This document shows, in pieces, positions 37,096 through 48,137 of a stretch of 64,000 bases of DNA. Each line of letters begins with the position of its first letter. Within the stretch, counting starts at the first letter, position 1. Made by a program: the position numbers and the translations under genes. The DNA lies in contig CM018691.1 in NCBI GenBank assembly GCA_009363875.1, positions 5,146,001 to 5,210,000 of the forward strand, given 5' to 3'. Below the pieces are notes generated by a model. That model did not search any database. It worked only from the letters and a program-made list of their open reading frames with translations, and was not told the DNA's origin. Source of the stretch: Mikania micrantha (lineage: Eukaryota > Streptophyta > Magnoliopsida > Asterales > Asteraceae).

Positions 37096-37418
37096 AGGGT
37101 TGTGTTATTCGCACACCCACCCCGCCCACCTCACACCCCTTATACGGCGTATAGGGGGACAATCATTGAGTATCATAATTTGTCAGTGTCAATGATTGGG
37201 GGCCTATACGTGACGTATAGACCTATACGGGTCGTATAGGTCATATACGCGACTCTATACGTGGCCAATCATTGGGTGTCAGTGCCAATGATTGAGGACC
37301 TATATTAGTAGTATAGACATATACGCGGGGCTATACGTCACGTATAGATCTATACGAGGTGTATAGGGTCGGTGAGTGTGTTGAATTAAAAAAGAGGGGT
37401 GTGTGAATAACCGGTCCC
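37096..37418. mobile_element. MITE rich in CGTATA motifs
   Basis: Ends GTTATTCGCACACCC and GGTGTGTGAATAAC are inverted repeats. Inside, TATACG/CGTATA occurs more than a dozen times (CCTATACGTGACGTATAG, TATACGGGTCGTATAGG) and CAATGATTG-type palindromes recur. No coding capacity; target duplication not resolved. Confidence 0.65.
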
Positions 37419-37544
37419 TTAAAGTTATTATACCTGACTCAAATTATAATACAAGTTGTACTCAGATCGAATGATTTAACTTGGCACACAGTGACAACTA
37501 TCAACCTATTAATTTAATGATAAAAAAACTATCAAAAGTAACGA

Positions 37545-37994
37545 AATTTTGAGAAAAAACCATATAGGCGCTAGTCGGGCGGTGAGGTATCGTCTAAGGA
37601 TTAATCAGGATTAATCGGTGCTAGGTGGATTATAATTTTTATATGTAATTTTATAAATATTTATTATACACACGCATTAATATCAATAATTTAATACAAT
37701 ACTTCAAATATTTTAAAAAATAAACTTAAACATACTAAGTCAAGTACTTCAAAGTATAAACTTAAACACAATTTTGAGAAAAAACCATATAGGCGCTAGT
37801 CGGGCGGTGAGGTATCGTCTAAGGATTAATCAGGATTAATCGGTGCTAGGTGGATTATAATTTTTATATGTAATTTTATAAATATTTATTATACACACGC
37901 ATTAATATCAATAATTTAATACAATACTTCAAATATTTTAAAAAATAAACTTAAACATACTAAGTCAAGTACTTCAAAGTATAAACTTAAACAC
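37545..37994. repeat. Two 225-bp tandem units, identical as read
   Basis: Units starting AATTTTGAGAAAAAACC at 37545 and 37770 look identical over the whole 225 bases. Each holds GGCGCTAGTCGGGCGGTGAG and TAAGGATTAATCAGGATTAATC. The sequence after unit 2, to about 38260, continues a dispersed repeat also seen at 46925-47365. Confidence 0.9.
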
Positions 37995-38259
37995 AAAATT
38001 CAAAGTTTATGGATGGATTTCGATGTTTAGCGACAGGATTCAATGTTTCAGATGTTGGATTCAATGTTTTAGAGACATATTAAGTATTTTGAGTTGAGAA
38101 ATGTCTCAAATAATCACCAATATGAGTCATTTTTACTCGAAAAAAAGAAAAAAAAAAACCAAAAAAAGCAAAAAAAAAAGGCCACCTTGTCCGCCTAGGC
38201 ACCGCCTAGGGCAAAATCGAGAAGGTTTTTGGGCGCCTAACGTGATTTTTATAACACTG

Positions 38260-39240
38260 GTTGTTGAAGATCAATTGGCATGGGTAGTTTAAGTCTATTC
38301 CCTTTGTGGTATCGTGTTCGAACCCATGCGAGTTGTGACACTAGTTTTCTTTTGTTAGTTTCACACTTATATATACATAATCACAATACTGATTAAGCAA
38401 CCTTGGTCTCACAAACACGTGTAAGTAGGTAATTATACTAGCTAGAAAAATAAAAATAGTAATAATTATTTATTTGTTTCTTTAATGCTTGCATCTCTTG
38501 ATAACATACTCTAGACCATAAACATATTTTATGTTGTTTTAAGTTATATGATTTTTAATATCGTGATTTTATATTCAAGTTTGTATTGCTTACTATTGAC
38601 GTTTGTTATTGTGACATATTCACATTTATTACGACCGGTTTTTTTGTCTGCATGTTTAATATTTGTGATGTTGTAACCATTGTAGATTATATATGGGTTG
38701 TATTCCTTGTGTTTGACACTTGCTTTTACGACGATTTGATTTATTAATTTTAACATTGTGATTTTATATTTGAGTTTGTATTACTTATTATTGACATTTG
38801 CTTTTGTGACAATTTAATTTACTGTTTTAGGACAAATTAAGAGTCATTACATCATTTTTTCGTTTGCATTTTAACATTCGTGATGCTATAACCGTTATAG
38901 ATTATACTTGGGCTGTATTCCGTGTGTTTGATAATTGTTTTGCGACGATTCGATTTATTGTTTTAGGACGGAATAACAGTCGTTACGGTCGTTTTTTTGC
39001 TTGCATTTGACATCTGTGATGTTGTCACTACTGTCGTAATCAGACACCTATATCGACAAATTGATATAACTCAATAAGTTTTTGATAAAATTTTAACTTG
39101 ATAAATATCGTGCTTTTTTCTGTTTAATAGAGGGTTACTGGCTTACCGTCCCGTCGTAACGTGGGGTAACCTTAATAAAAAACAAGCAAGTGGTATACAC
39201 GATCACCAAAAGCCGCGTGATGTAAAGGTCATCCCAATCC
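38260..39240. other. Gene-free DNA upstream of the coiled-coil gene
   Basis: Contains diverged internal repeats (ATTGACGTTTG.., TTTTACGACGATT.. and TTGCATTTTAACATT.. variants between 38560 and 39030, spacing near 190 bases), but no gene. Confidence 0.45.
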
Positions 39241-39248
39241 GCCATAGA

Positions 39249-39255
39249 TATAAAT
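39249..39255 (+). promoter_or_regulatory. Probable TATA box of the coiled-coil gene
   Basis: TATAAAT sits 264-270 bases upstream of the ATG, followed by a CT-rich leader (CTCTCTATATCTATCTC) typical of plant 5' UTRs. The AT/GC change here, out of repeat DNA, supports a promoter. Confidence 0.5.
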
Positions 39256-39518
39256 GACGGGAGCTCGTCCTCCGTCAAAATTTCCCCCAATTATCTCTCT
39301 ATATCTATCTCTAATTTTTACTACAAATCTATACTAAAATCCTTGGCTTCAATCGCCAAATCGAACACCCTTTACCCTACTAACTTCATACTGCATTGAT
39401 CATCTAGATTTGATCGGATTGCCACTCGATTCTTACTATCGTTGACTAGGGTTTTCATGTTCTTGATCCGTCGCACTTTCAATTAGGGCTAGCGGTGGGT
39501 GTGAGTTATCGATTTTCG

Positions 39519-42500
39519 ATGGAGGCGGCTGCTAGCGTCGCCGTCGCAGCACGTGGTGTTTCAATTACGATGCCGTCTTCTCAATCACAGTCTTCCCGGA
39601 AAGAATGGCGTGTTGTTTCCGATCAACATGTTCAAAACCCCGGTAACGAGGTAAATTTCTTAGCTTAACTTCTAAAGATTCGTTATGTACAATGCTAGGG
39701 TTTTATTTTTCTTTACTTTGTTCTTTTTATGATCAGGATTTGGACCGTTCGAAGCTAGGTCAAGGCGACGAGAGACTGATATATGAGGTAAAGAATTTTA
39801 CTATTATTTGTTCTTGCGGTACTTATGTGTTTCTTTACTACTGGTTGAGAGTTTAAGTCCATTGCAGACCAAAGGTTTAGATTTTGGATTAGGATCACAG
39901 TGTGTGAGTCAGGCTTCAAAAAAATTGTTTTTACTATCTACCAAAGGCTATGGCCTGGCCTAGTGGTACTAAGGGGTTAGGAAAGATGTACGTTTGTAAT
40001 TGGTTTAGGAGTAGTATAAGAGGGTGTGTGAGTTGGTTGCTACTAAAGTATGTACCATATACCAGAGGGCTTGTGGCCTATTGGTTTTAAGGTATGGAAT
40101 ACAGGTGTTTATCTGATTGGGGTTTGATGTTTTATGTGGACTGAAGGTATAGATTTAGGAGTAGGATTACATGGTATGCGAGTTAGCTGTTAAAAAAATG
40201 TATTTTGCTATCTATACTTTGATTTGTTATTGAAATATGTTTTGATCAATTAAGGAGAAATGAGTGAGATTCGTTGATTGTTAAGGTGCATCAGGTTGGA
40301 GAACCTGTGAATGCCGACTTCTTTTCAATCACGGTTGATGGGGTCTCTGATCATGAATTGCATCTTGATGATGTTGTGAAACAAAGGGAACAACTGCAGC
40401 ACTTAGAGGTTAATCTCAAAGCTCGAATAATAGCTAGATCAGAAGTGACTGGGATTCAGGAACGATATGATTCTCAAATAAAAGATCACATTACTTCAAA
40501 TCTCAAACTTCAGGTGTGTAAGAATGTCATAATTGAAGAAGTTATGTTATGAATATAGAAACTTGTAACTTAGCAGAATGTGTGTGTGTAAAGGAACAAC
40601 TGCATGAGAGGGAAAAGACTATAATGGACTTGCAAAGAACTTTGGATGATAAAGATAAAGAGCTCCATGCAATTAGATTGGATCATGAAGCGGTATCCAC
40701 CGTAACTTTCATCTCAATACTCTTTTTATATGTCATTTTTATATATTTATTTTTAATTGTTATAGGCATGGGCTAAAGAGGACCTTTTACGGGAGCAAAA
40801 CAAAGAACTCGCAACTTTTCGGTATATCTGTTTAGTTTTTAAGCTTATACCTGTTATGCATTATTTAATTATGTAGATTTTGCACATCTATCTTGGTCTT
40901 TTGTCGATAAGCCATAGATATAAAATTACATGTATTAGCCAGATTTTGGGCTGTATATTAGGTTTGTTGGTTGTAACACAAGTTATTGTATATGCATTTC
41001 CAGGAGGGAACTTGATAATTCAGAAGCTGAAAGGGCTCAACATCTTCAAAAAATCCACGAATTACAAGAACATGCTCAAGAAAAGGAACGACAGCTAATG
41101 GAATTGCAGGAACAGGTATTATATATGCTATTTTCTTTTGTAACATAAAATGCTACAGGAAACATTTTAAAGCTTTGAATTGCAGGAACAGGTATTATAT
41201 ATGCTATTTTCTTTTGTAACATAAAATGCTACAGGAAACATTTTAAAGCTTTTTTGTATAACTGATTTATGTTTTTTTCTTCTGTGTATTGTGATTTGTG
41301 TTATCTTTTTCAGCATAGAGTTGCTCAAGAAGCTATCATTTATAAAGATGAACAGATAAGGGAAGCACAAGCTTGGATTGCACGAGTTCAGGAGATGGAT
41401 GTTTTGCAGTCTACTACAAATCACTCGTTGCAAGCTGAACTCAGAGAACGCACAGAACAGTACAACCAGCTGTGGATTGGTTGCCAGAGGCAGGTCTGTT
41501 AATAAAGCAATAACTACAGTTTATGCTCAGATTATTGTAGTTGATTGTTTAGTTTGCACATTTGTTATCTGTTATTGTTTGCTTAAAAATCGTGAGTGAT
41601 TTTGTCCATTTTACTTCTGAGCTGACGGGTTATTTTGTCAAACAAGCTGAAAGTCACTCAGTTTGTTTTTAATGCATATAATCTACGAAGTTGTCTTTAT
41701 TCAAGGATTTAGATTAACATTGTAACAATTGTTGTAGCCATAATTACAAATTTTAATTGCTTAAAAAGGTGTACCTGTATCCAACTCATCCTGTCTTGCC
41801 TAATGGGTCGTACAGCTCAAAATGGCTGAAACTTGTCAAAGGTCTATTTAGAGCATACAACATCTTAATCTTTTTCATTTAATGATTCTTATTATTCTTG
41901 CAGTAATGGTTAAATATTTTTTCTTAGCACACTAGTTATTAAAAAAAAGTGATATCATAGTAACCTAACTGGTTGATTTATTATTGTTTTCGGTACTAAA
42001 AGTGACCAATTTGAACAGTTCACTCCACCTGATAAGTCGTTCTTTTTTACCTACTGTACTGTGAGATTATGTGGATGTTGGTTCCATGCCATTGTTGAGT
42101 TGATCTTTAGTAAGCAGTTCTTTTTGATTATTAGATTACCATGGTAATATGGTATTATTATTTATTATGGTATTAATTTGTCAGTTTTCTGAGATGGAGA
42201 GGCTTCATCTACACACATTACAACAGCTTGAGAAAGAGTTAACCGAGGCAAGAGATAAGAGTGGAAATAACTCATCAAATACTAATAAAACAAATGAGAA
42301 GGAAGTATCTCATTTTGTTAATGGAAGTGGAAACCAATTGGATGCTAGCAGCAGAGGAAACATCCCTGATGGTGATTCAAGGGCCCTCCAAAATGGGGAT
42401 TCTGAAATTGTCTCTTCTCAGGTATATATTTTGTTATTTTACATTAAATGTTTAATATACAATAGTGAGATGCCCATGCAATGCGGTGGGAATCAAAACA

Positions 42501-45500
42501 CTTAGGTTGCTGATTTTGGCACATAAAAAGCTCAACCAGCTCGTGGATCACCAAGCCAATTCTTTTAATTTAATTTTTATAGTTAACTAAAAATGATAAT
42601 TAGACTAAAATTCCCAATTTTAAAGGCCAAATATGTCAAACTTATCAAAAGGGTTATGGTTCATTTGATTTGAGAGGATTTTTCATTTCTGGTTATTTTA
42701 TCCCACTTCATTTCTTAAAGGTACCTATATGGGACAAACTAAAAAGTTCAAAAAAAATTCCTTTAGTTTATGGTTTTCAAAGCTTTATGAGTCGTGCTCC
42801 ATGCTATAATAGTTGTGAAACTTTTAAATTTTTATAGATTTGGTTAAATTTATATTTTCAATATGTATTGTAATAAAGTGTAGATAATAAAAGTTGACAA
42901 GTTGTGTTATTTCATTGGCTTCGAGTTATGCTAACTTATGTGAAGTCTACTTGTTTTTTCACTCACATTAAGAATACATCCTGACTTATTTCAGAATGAC
43001 AATATCACTGCTGTCCAAATGACTCCTCAATCATTACATGGAATGCCAACCTACTTTCCACCTGGACAACTGGCAGCTTTGCCTCCATTTATTTTGCATC
43101 ACCCCCAAAACGTGAATTCACATCTTGTTCAGTCTCATGTTGGCCAGTTCCATTCTTTACCTGCAAATGCGTCTATGCCACATTGGCAAAGTCAACAGGT
43201 ACAATAATAATTATTGGAGCAAATGATCAAGGAGATGGTATGCTCTAAAAATACGTTTTGATTTACTATTGGCTTGTTTGACTTGATTTTCTTTAAGCTA
43301 AATATTTGGAATTTAGCCATTTGACCAGTTATAAGTTTAGTATAGCTCAAACCAACTCATTGTTAAATGGTTTGAAAAGCCATCTCTAAAATTGTGATAT
43401 TCACAGCAATTTTGCAATATGATTTTAGTCTTTACTTTTTTATAGGCTTTCTCAGAAGGTTTGCTGAATTCAAACCCTGAACCGTATCCTTCTCAAAATG
43501 ATCAAAATTCATTGAGACCAGATACTAATTATGACTATGAAGCATCTGTAAATGGACAAACTATGCGCTCTGAATTTTTGGATGGCAGGGTTCCTTCCAA
43601 AAATGAGGAACAGGTAATAAATATCTAAGGTTAAAATTATTTTTATAGGTCTATTTTTATAAATACACATTAATTATTTTTATGATCTTGAATCAATTGA
43701 TAATTCACTTCAGAGTTTGCAACAAATATCTTCTCAATTTCATGCCTCTCTAAGGTTGAATCAATCTGACAATGATATTATGCATCAGGTTTGTGTTAAT
43801 TTGATTTGTCTCATAAGATTTTATTGATTTTTTTGCTTTGTGCTAAATTTTATGTTAAATAACACAGGAAAACAATTCAAATTTTTTGCCTAATCATGGA
43901 GGTGAAGCTCAGAATTTATTTACCGAACAACTCGCTTCTGCTTTCATTGCACCTCAAGTTATTCAATCTGTAAAGGTCAGTGAGGCCACACCAAACAAGG
44001 TGGATAGCATTACACAGAATAGTTCCTCAGTAGGAAAAACTGCAGAGAAGGCTCTATTTGATGAAGAAACTTTGTTGGCTTGTGTTGTTCGCACAATACC
44101 ACCTGGTCCTGGTGGAAGAATACAAATCAGCTCAACGGTTGGTTACATTATGTATTAAAAATAGTTTATGGGCTACTTTCAACCTGTTTGACTAAATTCC
44201 TTGTTGCTAAGTTTTTTATTAAGTTTGTTTGAGATATAGCAGTATAGCATAATCTGAATCAACTTGCTACTAAATAAGTGGAATGAATCTATCTGTTGTG
44301 CCATAAACATGTATTATATAACTCATTATATTACACTTTTTGGCAGCTTTTGAGCAGGCTCACTAAAATGCTGGCACCACTTCATTGGTCTGATTATGAG
44401 AGTAAACATGGAAAACTGGATGCTTTTCTGGGCAATCATCCTGAAGTAATCTCATTGTTTTTTTGACTGTTGATTCCATTTGTTTGTCTTTCTTTTTTTT
44501 TTTTTTGATATTCTTTTGTTTCAGTTGTTTGTGATAGAAGGGGATTATATTCAAGTGCGTGAGGGTGCACAAGAAATCATTGCTGGCATGGTGGCTCGTG
44601 CAAAAGTCCGTGCCGCCACTGTTGCTGCCTCTGCAGTTGCTTCTCACCCATCATTATTGTCCTCTGTTGCTGTCACGCCTATGGCTCAAACCCGATTGAA
44701 GCGGGCTCAATCCATTAATTCAAATTATGAGTCACAACACCAGAATGTTGGCTCGTTCAATCCTGTAGGTGCGAGAGTCCTGAGTAAAAACAGTGATCAA
44801 GTGAAACATATATTGGCAAATGGTAATGGTACAAGCTATAGTAGACCTAGTATGGGGAATCAAGGCATGGCTATTAACAATGGGAGGTCTGTTCCAAATT
44901 ACCATGGGAAACAGCAGGGCAGGTAATTTGATGTTTTTTTATGGATGTCAGAAGTGGAATTGTTTATCCATTTACAGGTCAAACACTCAAACAGGTAAAA
45001 TAAAAAAGTTGACTATTCTGGGCTAATGCCATTTGGGGAAATAACACCCAAAATGTATTTCTAATGCATACAACAATCACCACCATCCTCAGTAAAGTCC
45101 CACTAATAGTCAAGCTACTAGGGTATTTCTAACGCATGCAACAACCAAACCCAGTAAATCCCACTCGTAGCATGACTATTCATAGGGTTTGGTGGATATT
45201 AATGCATAAAGTATCTTAATCCATCATTTAAGAAGTCAAGAAATTTAAATCAGTTGAGTAATTTTTGTATGTCACGTGAATTGTTTATAAAAATTTTGGA
45301 CAGGTCAACTGACCCTGACCAGTTTCAACGTGTATTAAAATGACCCCTTTTGTTCTTAAGTTGACCATATACTGGACACACCTGTTTTACCAGATTTGTG
45401 TACAAGTTTGCTTCAAAAGTTGTTTTTTTTGGCCTGCTTTTAATTTGGATTATAAGAGTTGGCATTAAGTGTTGTAAAAATCTTCCTAGGCGATCAATTT

Positions 45501-45811
45501 ATCTGCGCCTAGGCTCTTGGCGGCGGTCTGCTGCTTCGATTTTGGCTAATTGGCCCAAAAAAAGACTCGGACCTTGGCGGCCAAATTGGCAGAATTTCAC
45601 CAACTATTCTGGCATCTTTTAAATTTTTTGCAAAATTCCTACGACCTTTAAAATTACGTTAAGTTTTAAAATTAATTTTGAAAAATTATATATGAAAATT
45701 GTAACGCACATTATTTTACAACACTAGTTGGTATTTAATCATCTTGATTTTGTGTTACTTCTGCTTTCAATCGACAGGTCTACTGGATCTTTACTGGGTT
45801 CCAGAAAATAG
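39519..45811 (+). CDS. Plant coiled-coil protein of unknown function (possibly DUF7725 family), 15 exons, about 780 aa
   Basis: Function not known to me. Exons: 39519-39650, 39737-39787, 40286-40513, 40594-40692, 40766-40821, 41004-41115, 41314-41493, 42185-42421, 42995-43198, 43446-43613, 43714-43788, 43868-44137, 44347-44445, 44525-44922, 45778-45811; all GT/AG and in frame. It starts MEAAASVAVAARGV. Residues about 60-320 are rich in Glu, Gln, Lys and Leu with heptad-like spacing (REQLQHLEVNLKARI, ERTEQYNQLW), predicting a long coiled coil. A Pro/Gln/His/Asn-rich middle is disordered-looking. The C-terminal block from LLACVVRTIPPGPGGRIQIS through LAPLHWSDYESKHGKL to VREGAQEIIAGMVARAKVR looks like a compact domain; I associate it from memory with DUF7725, unchecked. 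The last exon gives RSTGSLLGSRK and stop; retention of the last intron would stop one codon after the splice point, at QQGR. Exon 6's end is duplicated in the next intron. Confidence 0.9.
41101..41252 (+). repeat. 76-bp tandem duplication across an exon end of the coiled-coil gene
   Basis: The block starting GAATTGCAGGAACAGGTATT at 41101 (last 15 bases of exon 6, its donor and 61 bases of intron) is repeated in full at 41177. Copy 2 keeps an acceptor-like TTGCAG and a donor around the six bases GAACAG. Confidence 0.93.
45465..45725. mobile_element. MITE-like repeat in the last intron of the coiled-coil gene
   Basis: Begins GTTGTAAAAATCTTCCTAGG and ends near TTATTTTACAACACTAG, with GGCGGCCAAATTGGC inside; ends match in inverted sense (TTGTAAAA / TTTTACAA). 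Related in style to 46925-47365. Confidence 0.5.
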
Positions 45812-46103
45812 CAGGTACAATTACACTTTGGTATTATTTTTAAGTGTTTATACTAAACACGCAAGTTATAGCACACACAATTGTCAAAGGTGCGTTCAAG
45901 GGGCAAAGTGTGAGCCTTGGTCATAGAGGCGTTAATAAAGAGAAGATTTTTTTTAAGCAAGATGTATAATATAAATTTACCATTTTTAGGGTTTTAAGAA
46001 TTGTTTTATGCTGTATAAATCTGTTTCTAATTAAAAGCTCAATACAACAAAACAAGCCTAACGTATAATTAATTAAAAATATGAAAGCAGCAAACAACCT
46101 GGT

Positions 46104-46312
46104 CACAATGATCCTCAGCTTAAGGGGTTGAGGGGGAGGTACCATGTGGCCTCAATATTGGGGAGGTCACGGGTTCAAGTTATGGCATGAACAAAATAGG
46201 GGTTTCATGCTGAACTAGGGGTTTTCTCTCACCTATGGTGGGTTTCCTCCTATTGGGTGTGGATATGATTGGATAGACCCGACAGTGATCCAAATTGCCG
46301 TTAAAAAAAAAA
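46104..46312 (+). mobile_element. tRNA-like SINE with poly-A end and 15-bp target duplication
   Basis: 209 bases flanked by AGCAAACAACCTGGT (46089-46103 and 46313-46327). It has a B-box-like CACGGGTTCAAGTTATGG, then TTTCCTCCTATTGGG and a poly-A tail. It lies just downstream of the coiled-coil gene, possibly in its 3' UTR. Confidence 0.88.
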
Positions 46313-46924
46313 AGCAAACAACCTGGTATCCCACAAGGTGTTTCAGCTTAGCATCTAGGCGCACGCCTAGGTCGTCCCTGAAAACATAAATTATAAATTT
46401 ATAGCACGTGTAGCTCATTGTATTGTCATTATTATTGTTATTATCACACTCAAATAGTTATATTTTTCTTGCAGAAAACAGATTTTTTTTTCATCGTTAC
46501 ATTATTTCCGTTTTCATTGAACAGATGGTATCAAAAGGTGTTTTGCTAAAGTTTGCAATGAAGAATGAGTTTTGGCAACTTTGAAGTGAAATCAAGATGG
46601 TTTTCTGCAGTTTGTACAATTCTGGTTGGAATTGAAATTGAAATTAAAACTGGAAACGGAATTGGAATTGGAATTGAAACCTTGGATTATAATTTAAACT
46701 TCTTTTTATAACGTGTCGTTTCTTTCAATTTGTGCTTGCAGCCGTCTCCTTTTCCTTTTTCATTTTAGTTGATTAAAACACAACTTTTCACCTTATATTA
46801 TTGGTTGAAGTGATGAGACTAATTGTGCTCACGATTATAATTGGGCCTGTTTGGTTATTTTTCACAATTTTTCTCTTTACAAGTAACTAATAGCATCTAA
46901 GAATATTGAATTGAATGGGTAGTA

Positions 46925-47365
46925 GCATGGTTGTAGAAGTCGCTTGGCGTTAGTCGGACGGTGAGGGACCGTCTAAGGATTAATTGGCGCTAGGCGGATT
47001 TGAATTTTTATATGTAATTTTGATAAATATATATTATATACACACATTAATATCAATAATTTAATATAATACTTTAAATAATTTAAAAAATAAATTTAAA
47101 TATACTAAATAAAGTACTTCAAAGTGCAAACTTAAACACTAAGTTCAAAGTTTATAAACGAATTTCGATGTTAACTGACTGGATTTGATGTTTTAAAGAC
47201 ATATTAATGATTTTTGGTTGAAAATGTCTAAATAATCATGAAATTTGTCACTTTTTAACCGAAAAAAAGTCAAAAAAATAAAAATATGACTAGGTCGCCA
47301 CCTAGGCAAAAATCGAGACAGTTGACTGGCGTCTAGCGTCTAGGCCGATTTTTACAATAGTTGAT
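46925..47365. mobile_element. Dispersed MITE-like repeat related to 37545-38260
   Basis: Begins TTGTAGAAGTCGCTTGGCG and ends CTAGGCCGATTTTTACAA, weak inverted ends. The body matches the 225-bp unit and its downstream sequence (TTAATATCAATAATTTAATA, AGTACTTCAAAGTGCAAACT). Confidence 0.6.
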
Positions 47366-48137
47366 AGAAGCATTGTTGTTTGGTTAGACAGCCTGAACTG
47401 ATTTTTTTTCTTCAAAGTTTTAGTTTTAAAATATTTGAACTGATATAGTGAATGAGCGTTTATAAACTATAGTATATACACATTCATTGCTATTTTAAAA
47501 CAAAAAAAATCTAAAAAAAAATATTGTCAAATGGTTTAATAACTGGTTTCAAGTCATGAATGTTGAATTATTTAGACCTCAAAATGCTAAACCAGTTAAC
47601 TTGCTTTGGTTCAGTAGGTTTAAATGTTCATGAAGGGCTTAGACAAGATGGGTTGGGTAACAGGTCTTTTATAGGTTAAAGATTAAAACATTTTTTTGTT
47701 ATTAGGTGCACCTTCTTTATTAAATATTCAACGTGTTAACATGATTTTGTAGATTGTAAGCGCATAATATATTGGAATTTAACTCATGTGATCTATTTAA
47801 AACGTTACTTTTTAGTTTTTAGCTATATATATTATGTTTAAGATAAAACTCACTCAAATCAATTTCTACCAAATATCTAAAAAATATAAAAATAACTAAA
47901 AATTGAGTGGTAAATATTTGATGTTTCTAGATAACTTATAAATATATAATCTCTTCAAAACTATCTCCATAAAAGAGTTGGCTTCATCTACAAACAGTCC
48001 TGTTGCAATATTTGGAGCATTCTACTTTTCTCTTCTATATTTCCTCCTTTCAAACCAAAATCAGTTAAACCAAAGCAATGTATATAACCATATGAGTAAC
48101 AGAATAACTGTTGCTATAATATCTGCTAACTGCCTGC

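Noticed and set aside
38101..38292. 63-aa Lys-rich open frame
   Set aside because: Derived from an AAAAAG-rich part of a dispersed repeat also found near 47250.
44363..44647. 94-aa minus-strand open frame
   Set aside because: Antisense to exons 13 and 14 of the coiled-coil gene.
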